Program-made: the position numbers and the translations under genes | Assembly (NCBI GenBank): GCA_002839375.1 | Contig: PGXY01000003.1 | Coordinates: 467,863-531,862 of the forward strand | Direction: 5' to 3' | DNA length: 64,000 nucleotides | Origin: Spirochaetae bacterium HGW-Spirochaetae-1 | GTDB taxonomy: Bacteria; Spirochaetota; UBA4802; UBA5550 | Part shown: in pieces, positions 45,003-54,955 of the stretch | How the letters are laid out: every line of letters begins with the position of its first letter | Numbering within the stretch: the stretch's first letter is position 1 | The notes under the pieces: model-generated | Told to the model about the DNA's origin: nothing | Databases searched by the model: none | Seen by the model: the letters and a program-made list of their open reading frames with translations, nothing else

Positions 45003-45007
45003 CTGAT

Positions 45008-46879
45008 ATGACCGGCATTACTATAAAGGAACGGGCTGACCTGATCAGGGACTGCGGCGGCATCGAAGAGGCCGTGACTGCCGGCAGACTCAGTCAGTTC
45101 CAGGACATAACCGTTTCAGAGGCCCTGGTCCTGGGGCTCCTTCGCCAGGGTGTATGCAAATACATCGGCATATTCGGGCATGGATCCACCGATATAGGCG
45201 AGGCCCTCCGCGTCTATGAAGACGCTGGACTCGTGAAAACCTATAATGTCCATCATGAAACCGCTGCCAGCCACGCTGCCACGGCTCTTAAAATTCTTAC
45301 AGGAGAAACAGCGGCAGTCATTACATCAATCGGTCCCGGTGCGCTCCAGGCCTTCGCGGGATCGCTTACGGCGGCATCGAACGGCGCCGGGGTCTGGTAT
45401 ATTTTCGGCGACGAGACGACACACAACGAGGGTTTCAACATGCAGCAAATCCCCGGCGAGGGACAGGGTATGTTCCTGAAACTCTTCAGCGTCATGGGTA
45501 GCGCCTTTTCCATATTTGAACCCTGGTCCATTATTGCCGCACTGAGGGCCGGTTCCTCAGCCACAGGCGCAACGGCACATAACGGTCCATTTTTCCTCCT
45601 GGCTCCCATGAATGTGCAGCCCGCCGTACTGCGAAAATTCAACCTTCTCGAACTTCCGGAAAAATCGGAGCGAGCCGTCTGTGCCGAAACGCGGGAGCAT
45701 GTTTTCACCGACGCAATTGAGGCGGTCCGAACCGCAAAAAATATCACCATCAAGCTGGGAAACGGAGCGCGGGGGTGCGGAAAGGAAATACTTGAGCTGG
45801 CCGGACTACTGGACGCGGCGATCGTTTCGGGGCCCAGCAGCCAGGGCATAGTCCCCTATTCGGAACAACGCAATATGACCGTGGGCGGTTCCAAGGGATC
45901 TCTTTCGGGAAACTGGTGCATGAATGAAGCGGACCTGGTTATCGTCATCGGCGCCCGGGCCGTGTGCCAGTGGGACTGTTCCGGTACTGCGTGGAAAAAT
46001 GCCCGGCGCATAATTAATTTCAACATACATCCGGGCCATGCAGCCCATTACAACCGGAGCATCATCGTTGTGGGCGACGCAAAAACAAACCTTCGGGCGT
46101 TTATCCGGAACATGAAAAAAAACGGTTTCACGCCCGTTGACGGTTCGTCACCTTGGGGCATCGCCATGAAAGAAAAAAAGAAGCAGTGGGAATCCTTCAA
46201 ACGGAAGCGGTATGAACTGGCGGGATTGCACGACCGGGTCTGGGGAAAACAGGTCATGACGCAGCCCGTTGCGCTGAAAACGGCCTGTGACTTCGCCGAT
46301 AAAAAGAGTTATACTAAACTGTTCGACGCCGGCGATGTACAGGCAAACGGCTTCCAGATAATCGAGGACGAACGGGAAGGCATGACCTTCACCGATACGG
46401 GATCATCCTACATGGGCTTCTCCTCTTCGGCCGTTCTTGTCAGCGCCATGACGGGCCTCAAACCCATGGCCTTCTGCGGCGACGGCAGTTTCATGATGAA
46501 CCCCCAGATACTCATCGACGCCGTGGAGCACGGTGCCGCAGGTATTATTGTCATATTTGACAACCGGTGTATGGCCGCCATAAACGGTCTGCAGAATGCC
46601 CAGTACGGTCATGGGTATAAAACATCCGATTCAGTTGTCGTGGACTACGCGGCCATGGCCCGGTCCGTACAGGGAGTCCTGGGACTTTTCGGCGGGTACA
46701 CGGCATCAGAGTTTACCATGGCGCTCGAGGAAGCCGCCGGGCATCCCGGCCTGGCAGTAATCCACGTACCGGTCTACGGCGGTCCCGATGAACGGGCCGG
46801 CATGGGAGTCTTCGGCGACTGGAATGTGGGCAACTGGTGCGAAGGCGTTCAGAAGGAGCATCATCGCCTGGGGCTGTAA
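45008..46879 (+). CDS. Thiamine-diphosphate enzyme, IolD-like (cyclic diketone hydrolase family)
   Basis: ATG 45008, with AGGTGA five bases upstream, is preferred over GTG 44999; it gives 623 residues. The three ThDP-enzyme domains are present: N-terminal PYR domain with FGHGSTDIGEAL and catalytic glutamate E84 in HHETAASHAA, a central domain (VIVIGARAVCQWD), and a PP domain with the ThDP motif CGDGSFMMNP ending in VIFDNRC. FGHG-IGEAL is IolD-like. IolD opens 3D-(3,5/4)-trihydroxycyclohexane-1,2-dione in inositol breakdown. Divergence is large and no other iol gene set is complete here, so a related cyclitol or alpha-keto compound is the likely substrate. Confidence 0.82.
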   Translation: MTGITIKERADLIRDCGGIEEAVTAGRLSQFQDITVSEALVLGLLRQGVCKYIGIFGHGSTDIGEALRVYEDAGLVKTYNVHHETAASHAATALKILTGETAAVITSIGPGALQAFAGSLTAASNGAGVWYIFGDETTHNEGFNMQQIPGEGQGMFLKLFSVMGSAFSIFEPWSIIAALRAGSSATGATAHNGPFFLLAPMNVQPAVLRKFNLLELPEKSERAVCAETREHVFTDAIEAVRTAKNITIKLGNGARGCGKEILELAGLLDAAIVSGPSSQGIVPYSEQRNMTVGGSKGSLSGNWCMNEADLVIVIGARAVCQWDCSGTAWKNARRIINFNIHPGHAAHYNRSIIVVGDAKTNLRAFIRNMKKNGFTPVDGSSPWGIAMKEKKKQWESFKRKRYELAGLHDRVWGKQVMTQPVALKTACDFADKKSYTKLFDAGDVQANGFQIIEDEREGMTFTDTGSSYMGFSSSAVLVSAMTGLKPMAFCGDGSFMMNPQILIDAVEHGAAGIIVIFDNRCMAAINGLQNAQYGHGYKTSDSVVVDYAAMARSVQGVLGLFGGYTASEFTMALEEAAGHPGLAVIHVPVYGGPDERAGMGVFGDWNVGNWCEGVQKEHHRLGL

Positions 46880-46886
46880 GGAGGCC

Positions 46887-47786
46887 TTAGAGATAATATC
46901 TCCTGCCCCTGCGGGAAACCAGACCCTCCTTTACCAGGTCATCAAGAGCCCGGGAGATCTTTTCCTCCGGTGCATTCACCGCTTTCACCATACCGCGGGC
47001 CGTCAGACCCTGATCGGCAATAAGCGCCTTCAATATCATCCCACGAACCTGCCGCGTTGATCCCTCGAAGGGACTTTGCTTCTGATGATGCCTGCTCTTT
47101 CTCCCGGGATTGGTAAAGTTTTTTTTCAGCATGACACCGAAATCCATGAGAGCGGAATACCAGTGATGGGGATTCTCCCTGTCCAGGGTCCGCTCCACTA
47201 ACGGCACGATACTGCCGTCGTCCACGTCATCACCGTGGGGAAAAAACATATGGATAAAAACCGTTCTTATATTGGTTTCAACAAAGACAACGGGCTTATT
47301 AAAAGCAAAGGCGCAGATCGATGCGGCCGTCGCCTTCCCTATTCCCGGCAGCAGAACCAGCTCTTCCGGTGAATCGGGTATCACTCCTCCATATTTATTC
47401 ATGACCTGCCCCGCCAGGCGGTGCAGCATTACCGCCCGCCGGTTATAACCCAGCCCCTGCCACTGTGCCAGTACACGGCCCTGTTCAGCCCCGGCCAGGC
47501 TCTCCAGTGTCGGAAAGGCCTTTATGAATTCCGTGAATTTTTCAGAAACACGGTCAGTCTGGGTCTGCTGAAGCATTATTTCAGAGACGAGGACATGGTA
47601 GGGATCCCCGGTTCTTCGCCAGGGAAAATCGCGACGGTACCGTTTATAGTAATCATAAACAATGGTTCGGAATGCCTTCACCTCTTCATCATCAATAGAG
47701 AGATCGTGGTTCCCCGTCATATACCGGGTCCTGAAATCCCCTACCCTGGGAAGAAAAGCATCTCCTGAATACATATTTTCATCCAT
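46887..47786 (-). CDS. mutY: A/G-specific adenine glycosylase (MutY-like) without iron-sulfur cluster
   Basis: HhH-GPD DNA glycosylase with catalytic-region EIMLQQTQTDRV, WQGLGYNRRA, hairpin LPGIGKATAASICAFAF and MDFGVML. MutY removes adenine opposite 8-oxoguanine. After MDFG, where MutY normally has four cysteines (Cx6Cx2Cx5C), there are none, so this is the cluster-free type. The Asp of the usual LDGNVxR motif is Glu here (VETNIRTVF). The protein ends with a short winged-helix-like region, and has no NUDIX-like C-terminal domain, so it is shorter than E. coli MutY. The start is uncertain: ATG 47786 or ATG 47720; neither has a strong ribosome site. Confidence 0.8.
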   Translation of the reverse strand: MDENMYSGDAFLPRVGDFRTRYMTGNHDLSIDDEEVKAFRTIVYDYYKRYRRDFPWRRTGDPYHVLVSEIMLQQTQTDRVSEKFTEFIKAFPTLESLAGAEQGRVLAQWQGLGYNRRAVMLHRLAGQVMNKYGGVIPDSPEELVLLPGIGKATAASICAFAFNKPVVFVETNIRTVFIHMFFPHGDDVDDGSIVPLVERTLDRENPHHWYSALMDFGVMLKKNFTNPGRKSRHHQKQSPFEGSTRQVRGMILKALIADQGLTARGMVKAVNAPEEKISRALDDLVKEGLVSRRGRRYYL

Positions 47787-47810
47787 AGTTCTGTTATGCG
47801 ACACAGGGAA

Positions 47811-49511
47811 TCATTTCGGCCTGTTTTTATCATTGTACAGTATCACACTCATGAGAGGTCCCAGTTCCTCAATCTTCACCGGTTTTGTAATATATTCATT
47901 CATGCCGGCCCTGAGGCATTCCTCCTTGATTACATCAAGCACATGGGCTGTCATGGCAAGAATCGGTACCTGCATGACATCGGGTCCGGCATCGCCCCGG
48001 CGTATCCGTTTTGTCGCCTCAATGCCGTCCATATCGGGCATCTCAATATCCATGAGTATGATATCATAGCGGTTTTCCTTTACTTTCTCCAGGACCTTTA
48101 TCCCGTTTTTGGCCACATCAACGGAATGCCCCAGCTTCCGGAGAACTACGGTGGCCAGCCTCTGGTTCACTTCATTATCCTCGGCAAGGAGGATATTCAA
48201 CTGACGAAAGGGAATTGATAAAGCATCGATTTGTGTCTGCAGCGTAGTATCGGACACTTCCTTCCCGGGTTTCAGCATGATATGAAAAGAAAATACGCTT
48301 CCCCTCCCCTCGACGCTCTCAACGGTAATGGATCCACCCATCATGGCCACCAGGTCCCTGCATATACTGAGACCCAGGCCCGTCCCGCCATAGTTCCTCG
48401 AGGTAGTATCGTCGGACTGGGTGAAACTTTCGAATATAATGCCGAATTTCTCTTTCGGAATGCCGATTCCCGTATCCTTGACGGAAAAATATATTGTCAA
48501 ACCGCCTTCGGCATCGGCACCGCTTTTTTTGTCGGCTCGCACACTCAACGTGACGCCGCCCCTGTGGGTGAATTTCAGCGAATTCCCGATAAGGTTTATG
48601 AGGACCTGCCGTATTCTGGAGGGATCACCTTTCAGATAACGGGGAACACCGGTATCAAGATCAAGAACCAGGTAGAGGCTTTTCTCACCCGCCTTGACGC
48701 TCATGGCTCTTATAACATCATTGAGAAAGCGGTGAAAATCAATATCAATCAATTCAAGAATGAGTTTTTTCGCTTCAATCTTGGAAAAATCAAGTATATC
48801 ATTAATAAGCGTTATAAGATGGTCCGAAGATTCCCTCACCGTTATGAGGTAGTCGAGACGTTCCTCGTCATCGTCGGTCATCAGGGCCAGGTTCGTCATC
48901 CCGATAATGGCATTGAGAGGTGTTCGTATCTCATGACTCATCCTGGCCAGGAACTGGCTCTTGGCGTGATTCGCCTCCTCGGCCCTGGCCACGGCAATAC
49001 GCAACTCAGTCTCTGACGTGGTTCGTATTTCCACCTCCCTGACAAGAGACTCGTTCATCCTCTTTAGTTCTTCCGTTTTCTCATCCACCTTCTCCCGGAG
49101 ATATTTTTTATATTCATGGTTCTGCTGAATGAGAGCCGCCCGCTCCAGGGCCTTTTCAATGGCCTGCAGCATGAGCTCCATGCTCTCCATAGGTTTGGTT
49201 ATATAGTCCCAGGCGCCTTTTCTCTGGGCCCTGATGACATCCTGGATTTTATCAGAACCTGACATAATAAGCACCGGCAGGCTAATATATTCACCGGTCA
49301 GTTTTTCCAGCACCTTGAAACCATCCATTCCCGGCATCCTGAGATCAAGAAGGACGCAATCGGGCTTATACTGTTTCATAAGCACGAGACCGGTCTCCCC
49401 GTCGCCGGCTTTCAGTACATTATAGCCCGCCTGTTTGAGATAATCCTCCACCAGGGAGAGCATCATCTCATCGTCATCGATACATAGAATTGTGTATTTT
49501 ATTTTTTCCAT
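47811..49511 (-). CDS. Soluble hybrid histidine kinase REC-HisKA-HATPase-REC
   Basis: A 566-residue cytoplasmic protein. N-terminal receiver (about 5-120; [22 protein letters not shown]), coiled coil (about 130-190), HisKA with [19 protein letters not shown], HATPase with [20 protein letters not shown] and GTGLGLSI, and C-terminal receiver with [11 protein letters not shown] and [12 protein letters not shown]. It is the last gene of a three-gene block with a lone receiver (49551) and a membrane kinase (49931) on the same strand, suggesting a phosphorelay. Confidence 0.92.
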   Translation of the reverse strand: MEKIKYTILCIDDDEMMLSLVEDYLKQAGYNVLKAGDGETGLVLMKQYKPDCVLLDLRMPGMDGFKVLEKLTGEYISLPVLIMSGSDKIQDVIRAQRKGAWDYITKPMESMELMLQAIEKALERAALIQQNHEYKKYLREKVDEKTEELKRMNESLVREVEIRTTSETELRIAVARAEEANHAKSQFLARMSHEIRTPLNAIIGMTNLALMTDDDEERLDYLITVRESSDHLITLINDILDFSKIEAKKLILELIDIDFHRFLNDVIRAMSVKAGEKSLYLVLDLDTGVPRYLKGDPSRIRQVLINLIGNSLKFTHRGGVTLSVRADKKSGADAEGGLTIYFSVKDTGIGIPKEKFGIIFESFTQSDDTTSRNYGGTGLGLSICRDLVAMMGGSITVESVEGRGSVFSFHIMLKPGKEVSDTTLQTQIDALSIPFRQLNILLAEDNEVNQRLATVVLRKLGHSVDVAKNGIKVLEKVKENRYDIILMDIEMPDMDGIEATKRIRRGDAGPDVMQVPILAMTAHVLDVIKEECLRAGMNEYITKPVKIEELGPLMSVILYNDKNRPK

Positions 49512-49550
49512 AATAATACTATCCCCGGCACACCACCTGATTTCTCCTTG

Positions 49551-49928
49551 TTACCTGAAAGAATTCATAATTCTTTTATACAGCTCACTCATATCGCGCA
49601 CCGGTTTATAAATGACCGATTCATCGCTCAGGCCAAGTGATCTCATCTCATCATTCAGAATAAAATCAAGCGATCCTGTAAAAATAAAATATTTTATATG
49701 GCTCCGCTCCCTGCTCACCCGGCTTATAAGATCAGTGCCGCTCGTATCGGGCAACCGCAGGTCCACCAGGGCCACATCGTAATCATTTTCAAGAAGCTCG
49801 TCTATTCCCTCTTTTCCGGAAACCACCTGTTTCACCGTAATGCCCAGGTCTTCAAAATAATCTTTTACTATCTCACCGAGCATTTCCTCATCATCAATTA
49901 TGAGCATTTTAATCTGTTGATTTTTCAT
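49551..49928 (-). CDS. Single-domain response regulator
   Basis: The 125-residue protein is a receiver domain alone: MLIIDDEEMLGE, phospho-acceptor in VALVDLRLPDTSG, and VIYKPV with the conserved lysine. It has no output domain, so it probably moves phosphate between the two flanking kinases or acts on a partner protein. GGAG precedes ATG 49928, which is two bases after the stop of the membrane kinase. Confidence 0.9.
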   Translation of the reverse strand: MKNQQIKMLIIDDEEMLGEIVKDYFEDLGITVKQVVSGKEGIDELLENDYDVALVDLRLPDTSGTDLISRVSRERSHIKYFIFTGSLDFILNDEMRSLGLSDESVIYKPVRDMSELYKRIMNSFR

Positions 49929-49930
49929 AT

Positions 49931-52267
49931 TTATTCAGCTCCAAGTGGTAATTTTACAGTAAAAATAGTACCCCTGCCGGACTCGGATTCGACCTCAATA
50001 GTACCATGATGGTTTGACGTAATGATAAAATATGATACGGATAATCCAAGTCCTGTTCCGCTCCCGGGACTTTTCGTGGTAAAAAAGGGCTCGAACACCC
50101 TCTTCTTCACCTTCTCATCCATACCGGGGCCGTTATCCCCTATGGTAATGACGACATGGCCCTGTTCCCTCCTGGTAGTGATAATTATTTCGGGTGTATA
50201 TTCCTCCGCCTGGTTTTCCGACATGGCTGCAGCGGCGTTCTTCAGAATATTAAGGAAGACCTGTTCAATTTCCTCCGGCACACAGAGAATGTCGCCGATG
50301 CTTTCATCTAAATCTTTTTTTATCGATATGTGTTTAAAATCATATTTTTTTTCAAAGCTGTAATCCTTCTCCGCCATACCGATGCTCTCATTGATTATGC
50401 CGTGGAGGGAGGTGGAAATCCTGGTGCTGCCACTGCGTGAAAAATTGAGCATGCTCGACACGATTTTAGCCGCCCGTGCGGCGGCCTCCTGCATCCCCCT
50501 GAAATAGACATTGATATGCCTTTCTTCAAGATATTGTTCCAGCTTATTAAGATCAATCCCCACGCCGGCTGCCACTTCCCTGTTCTTTTCACTCCCGGGA
50601 GATATGCGGTTCAAGGCGGCCTGAATACCCTGGATGATTACACTGAGGGGATTATTTATCTCGTGGGCCATCCCTGCGGCAAGCCCGCCCACGGTCATCA
50701 TTTTTTCCGATTGAACAACGAGGTCCTCGGCCCTTTTTCTTTCAGTGATATCGCGCACAACAGACAATATGTGAGGCTTCCCCATATATGTTATCCAGTA
50801 TCCCCGCACTTCGGTGTACAATGTCGTACCGTCCTTTCGGATATCCATGGCATTACCGCGATACGTTTCATTTTTCCTCATGCTGTCCATAAACTCCGAG
50901 AATAGATGCCTGTAATCGGTATGCACGAGACGGGATATTTCCATGTCCTTCAGTTCTTCGGCTGTATAACCGTAAGTTTCACAGGCCGTGGGATTTGCCA
51001 GGGCAATCAAGCCCTTTTCATCGTAGATGAAAAGGGAATCGGTGGCCATGTTAAAAATATCGCGATACTGCTTTTCCCTGGACTCCAGTTCCGTATAAGC
51101 CGCTGCAAGCTCCTCATTCTGGGCCTCAAATTCCTCATTGGTCACTTCCAGTTCCTCGTTGGCTGCCTTGAGATCAAGGTTTTTCTGCAGGAGCATTAAT
51201 TGCGCCGTTCTCCGGTCAGTTATATCGTTCAACGACACAACGTACAGCCCTTTGCCCTGTATGTAGGAACTGTTAACCTGTATATATTTTTCACCTTCAC
51301 TACGGCTGTTCAGCCGACACTCGAATTGAAAGACGTTGCCGTCCTGCAGAAAAGTTTTATTTGAACGCAGGCGCTCCGCATCCTCTTGATAAATGAAATC
51401 CGTCCATTTCATTTTTCCTTCTATTTCAGCTTTGGAGTATCCGGACAATTCTTCGAAGCGTTCATTGCAAAGCAGTACGGTGCTTTCCCTGTCGACGATT
51501 CCCGTGGCCGTTCCCCTGTTCTCAAAAATAGCCCGGTATCGTTCCTCGCTCTCTTCCATGCTGTGCAGCGCAGAAGCACCGCCCACGATCTTCATGCTCA
51601 GAGACCTGTTTATGATAAGAACTGCCATAAAGCATGTATATCCCATAAAATATACGCCGTCAAATACTCCCCTGCCCACCAGGACGTCATAGGCGAATGA
51701 AAGAATCAGCACTGCCAGAACTGCGGCCAGAGGCTTTGCTTCCTTCCGCCCATCCCCAAGAGACCGAATAGTGAGAATAATAAGATAGATAAAAAGAAAG
51801 ATATGAACCGCATAGAGGAGATATGTAAGAATTCCCGGAGCTGCGTCATAATACCTGACATCAATGCCTCCCGGAAAATCAAATATCCTGACCGACATTC
51901 TTCCGGCGTCACGCACACAGGACGGGTCCAGGATAATGGCAACGGGATAATACGCGCCATAAAAAGCCGTTATGAGCCATGAAACCCGGCGGGATTTCTG
52001 ACCGATAAACAAAAGTGTAAACCAGAGCAAAGAAATAGTTATCAGGGGAACGATAAGAGACATGCCGTACTGCCAAGCAACGGCACCCGGTTGAGAGGCT
52101 TCTCCGTAGTAAAAAAAACTGAAGACAGCATACACGGCATTGGAGAAACAGAACAGGGAGAAAAAGATGCTGTCCTTTCTTGACCTGTCATGGAAAAAAA
52201 TCGAAATGTGGAACAGGCCGACATATGCCGTTATACCGGCGATTACTATGCTGAGGGTTGAAAGCAT
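49931..52267 (-). CDS. Membrane histidine kinase 7TM-PAS-PAS-HisKA-HATPase
   Basis: A 778-residue sensor: about seven hydrophobic spans (1-230), PAS (about 245-365; TGIVDRESTVLLCNERFEELSGYS in part), a coiled segment (NEELEVTNEEFEAQNEELAAAY in part), PAS (about 400-515; DMATDSLF-type), HisKA with AAGMAHEINNPLSVIIQG and HATPase with DNGPGMDE and GTGLGLSVSYFI. No receiver follows, so phosphate passes to the adjacent receiver gene. GGAG precedes ATG 52267. Confidence 0.9.
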   Translation of the reverse strand: MLSTLSIVIAGITAYVGLFHISIFFHDRSRKDSIFFSLFCFSNAVYAVFSFFYYGEASQPGAVAWQYGMSLIVPLITISLLWFTLLFIGQKSRRVSWLITAFYGAYYPVAIILDPSCVRDAGRMSVRIFDFPGGIDVRYYDAAPGILTYLLYAVHIFLFIYLIILTIRSLGDGRKEAKPLAAVLAVLILSFAYDVLVGRGVFDGVYFMGYTCFMAVLIINRSLSMKIVGGASALHSMEESEERYRAIFENRGTATGIVDRESTVLLCNERFEELSGYSKAEIEGKMKWTDFIYQEDAERLRSNKTFLQDGNVFQFECRLNSRSEGEKYIQVNSSYIQGKGLYVVSLNDITDRRTAQLMLLQKNLDLKAANEELEVTNEEFEAQNEELAAAYTELESREKQYRDIFNMATDSLFIYDEKGLIALANPTACETYGYTAEELKDMEISRLVHTDYRHLFSEFMDSMRKNETYRGNAMDIRKDGTTLYTEVRGYWITYMGKPHILSVVRDITERKRAEDLVVQSEKMMTVGGLAAGMAHEINNPLSVIIQGIQAALNRISPGSEKNREVAAGVGIDLNKLEQYLEERHINVYFRGMQEAAARAAKIVSSMLNFSRSGSTRISTSLHGIINESIGMAEKDYSFEKKYDFKHISIKKDLDESIGDILCVPEEIEQVFLNILKNAAAAMSENQAEEYTPEIIITTRREQGHVVITIGDNGPGMDEKVKKRVFEPFFTTKSPGSGTGLGLSVSYFIITSNHHGTIEVESESGRGTIFTVKLPLGAE

Positions 52268-52411
52268 CTCCGCTCTCCAGGCGGGAGGATCATTAATAAT
52301 AAAAAGTGAAAATTCATGTACAATACTCTCCTATGAACACGGATAGACAAGATTATAGAGGATTTTGCATTGAATGTCAAATAATTTAGTGTTTACCGAT
52401 GGAGGGATGGA

Positions 52412-53119
52412 TCATTTTAATCCCAGACCGCTCATTATCTGACCGGGAATCCCGTAAATTGACAGGAAATCGTAGAGAAAATGGGCGATCATGATGGGAA
52501 GGAGTTTCCCCTGACGAAGGAAAAGCCAGGCCCAGAAAGCACCGAAAAGAAGGGCGATTATCCAGGTACCGGGCCCCATGGACCAGTGAATAATGGTGAA
52601 AACAAGGGCTGAAACAGTGACAAGAATCCATGGTTTCGCCGTCACATAACGAAGCTGGGATATGATAATACCGCGATATACTATCTCTTCATACACACCG
52701 GCGGTGATGGAGAGATACAGGACATAGAAAAATGCCGGAACGGGGTGCCAGTCGGGAACGGGGAAATACCATACCGATCCCACCTTTATATGAAATGAAC
52801 GTTCCATAAAGAATCCCCCGATATCAATGACGAGAGAAACGACGGACACCAGGGCCAGAATAATGAATCCTGAAAGAATCTGTTTTCCTATTCTTTCCCG
52901 GGAAAGACCCAGATCTGAAACGGTAAACCATCGGGCCCTGAAAGCGAGGTAGATAAGCGTACTCTGCCAGAAGATATAGACCATGACATCGAGGACCAGT
53001 TTGAGGGCCACGGCGTCTTCCGGCACCAGGCGAAGATAAAAATCATTGAGAAGCAGGGGGGAAGAAATGATAAAGAGCCGCAGAATAATCTGCTTCTTTG
53101 TGATACTGGTTTCCGTCAT
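52412..53119 (-). CDS. CPBP-family intramembrane metalloprotease
   Basis: The 235-residue polytopic protein has the CPBP/Abi motifs: GVYEEIVYRGI (EExxxR), FTIIHWSMG (FxxxH) and MIAHFLYDF (HxxxN/D), which form the metal site of Rce1-type proteases. Bacterial members process membrane peptides or act in bacteriocin immunity; the target is unknown. AGAGGATG precedes ATG 53119. It stands alone. Confidence 0.87.
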   Translation of the reverse strand: MTETSITKKQIILRLFIISSPLLLNDFYLRLVPEDAVALKLVLDVMVYIFWQSTLIYLAFRARWFTVSDLGLSRERIGKQILSGFIILALVSVVSLVIDIGGFFMERSFHIKVGSVWYFPVPDWHPVPAFFYVLYLSITAGVYEEIVYRGIIISQLRYVTAKPWILVTVSALVFTIIHWSMGPGTWIIALLFGAFWAWLFLRQGKLLPIMIAHFLYDFLSIYGIPGQIMSGLGLK

Positions 53120-53348
53120 TTACATCCTCTTTACCGGCTGATAATCCCTTTAGAAAAATACTTTTCAAAAACAACCATTATCCATAAATATACCAGAATC
53201 TCCTGCTTGTCTTCAACAAAAAAATATCGGGAACAAAATTCGTTGTCTCCTTTTTTTAACCGGTCATGAATTATGACTTGCCATTCCTCATCAGTACCAT
53301 TATTCTCACGATACGGATTGATGCATCATTTCCCGGGAGGAACGGGCC

Positions 53349-53834
53349 ATGAAAAAGATACTATTCTGTCCACAGTGCGGATCATCGCTGACGACGGTAA
53401 CAATTGAAGGAAAGGAACGCCCGGCATGCCCATCGGCGCAGTGCGGCTATATTCACTGGGATAATCCCGTCCCCATTGTGGCGGCGCTCATCGAACATGA
53501 AGGCTCGATACTCCTGGCACGGAACGCCTCCTGGCCGGAAAAGATCTTCAGCGTCATAACGGGTTTCCTTGAATCGGGGGAAGAGCCCGGGGAAGCGGTT
53601 CTCCGTGAATTAAAAGAGGAGCTGGGGCTTACCGGCATTGTGGCAGGCCTCATCGGCCTGTACAATTACGCAGCCATGAACCAGCTCATCATCGCCTATC
53701 ATGTAAAGGCCGAGGGTGAAATCAACCTCAATGGAGAGATAGCCGAGACAAAGCATATCCCCGTTGAAAAACTGCGGCCCTGGAATTACGGCACAGGCCT
53801 GGCCGTGAGGGACTGGCTTGAGGGGAGGAAATAA
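53349..53834 (+). CDS. Zinc-ribbon NUDIX hydrolase (NudC-like)
   Basis: An N-terminal four-cysteine ribbon (CPQCG and CPSAQCGYIHWDNPVPIV) precedes a Nudix box: GFLESGEEPGEAVLRELKEELGL in outline (GFLESGE, REL, EELG). This layout matches the C-terminal two-thirds of NudC, which cleaves NADH or NAD-capped RNA, but the 161-residue protein lacks the N-terminal NudC domain. The NADH-specific SQPWPFPxS motif is not present, so the substrate is open. GGGAGG before ATG 53349 fixes the start. Confidence 0.85.
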   Translation: MKKILFCPQCGSSLTTVTIEGKERPACPSAQCGYIHWDNPVPIVAALIEHEGSILLARNASWPEKIFSVITGFLESGEEPGEAVLRELKEELGLTGIVAGLIGLYNYAAMNQLIIAYHVKAEGEINLNGEIAETKHIPVEKLRPWNYGTGLAVRDWLEGRK

Positions 53835-53859
53835 TAATACCTCTGCTGAACCGCCGCAC

Positions 53860-54357
53860 TTACAGTGAAAACCCGGCTGTCATCTCTCCCACGTTGAGCT
53901 GCTCCATGGAGTAAAATTCCACGTCCCGAACATATTTCATATTTCCCCAGAGCAGATCATATCCCCTGAAATGTTTCAGTTTTTTAATCACAGAAAACCA
54001 CCGGCGCAGCTCCTCGTCCGTGGCTTCCCTTCTTTTTGCATCAACGCGGCCGTATAGACGGATACCCGGCATTGACGCAAAGCGGCCCTTCCGCAGCGAG
54101 CTAAGCCAGAAAAACATTCCGGCGTTAACGGCCATAACGCAGATGCGGCTGTCCTTTTCCAGGTTCTTCCGCATTACGGGAAGGAACTCTTCAAAGTAAT
54201 ATCCCTTCCCGGGCTCCGTCAGATACAGGGAGCCAATGGGCGAGATGTGCGGTTCCCCGTCAATACCGATAGTTGCAACGGAACAATACATGGTGCTCCG
54301 CACCGACCGGATATATATCTTTTTTGCCAGATCCCAGTTTCGGTCATTGATTTCCAT
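53860..54357 (-). CDS. Pyridoxamine 5'-phosphate oxidase-like flavin-binding protein
   Basis: I choose ATG 54357, six bases after AGGAGG; other ATGs at 54363 and 54360 are too close. The 165-residue protein resembles the split-barrel PNPOx-like family (STMYCSVATIGIDGEPHISPIGS in part; YLTEPGKGYYFEE; RICVMAV). These bind FMN, F420 or heme; PNPOx function itself is unlikely at this size. Its start overlaps the end of the membrane-protein gene at 54344. Confidence 0.8.
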   Translation of the reverse strand: MEINDRNWDLAKKIYIRSVRSTMYCSVATIGIDGEPHISPIGSLYLTEPGKGYYFEEFLPVMRKNLEKDSRICVMAVNAGMFFWLSSLRKGRFASMPGIRLYGRVDAKRREATDEELRRWFSVIKKLKHFRGYDLLWGNMKYVRDVEFYSMEQLNVGEMTAGFSL

Positions 54358-54793
54358 CATCATCCTCCTTATTTTTACGCTCACGGCCGGCCGATCTCAG
54401 GCTCTGCGCCAGAGGCACCGTAAAGAGAACAAGCCCTATTATAAAAAAACCCGTCATGTGCAACGATTCAGCCGTTGAAAACCCCACATAGATGGGCTGA
54501 AGCACCCCGATCCTGAAAATCCAGAAAAGAACAATGAAGGCCAGGAACGCCCTGCCGAATCGACTTTCCGTGATATCCCGCGCGAACACCAGCGGCAGCA
54601 CACCCAGCATGACCCAGAAAAAAAGCATGCACAGATTCATGATGTTGAGATTGGCTCCCATAATCATATTGTGGGGCGGCGGAAGCAGGGACAGAGCCTC
54701 GTCCCATTTAAACATGCTGGGAAAAAAAAGGTGAATAGCGGCGCAGAACAGATGATAGATGCCGCCTAACCTGAGAAACCATAGGGCTTTCAT
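54344..54793 (-). CDS. Small membrane protein with four spans, unknown function
   Basis: AGGAGG six bases before ATG 54793 gives a 149-residue protein; the longer frame to 54892 is not needed. Four hydrophobic spans are visible (LGGIYHLFCAAIHLFF, IMNLCMLFFWVMLGVLPLVF in part, FLAFIVLFWIFRIGVL, GFFIIGLVLFTVPLA), with a charged C-terminal tail. I do not recognise the family. It overlaps the PNPOx-like gene by 14 bases, so the two are an operon. Confidence 0.75.
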   Translation of the reverse strand: MKALWFLRLGGIYHLFCAAIHLFFPSMFKWDEALSLLPPPHNMIMGANLNIMNLCMLFFWVMLGVLPLVFARDITESRFGRAFLAFIVLFWIFRIGVLQPIYVGFSTAESLHMTGFFIIGLVLFTVPLAQSLRSAGRERKNKEDDDGNQ

Positions 54794-54955
54794 GATAAAC
54801 CTCCTGCTTTTGATCTGCCGTATTGAAACACACTCCTCCCGGCAGTCAAGTACTATTTGTAATAAATTTATTACTTTTATTATTTTACACACAGACTCAT
54901 AATTTGTTTGACAGATGACGGGGTACCGGCTCAGATAAAAACCAGGTAATCAATC

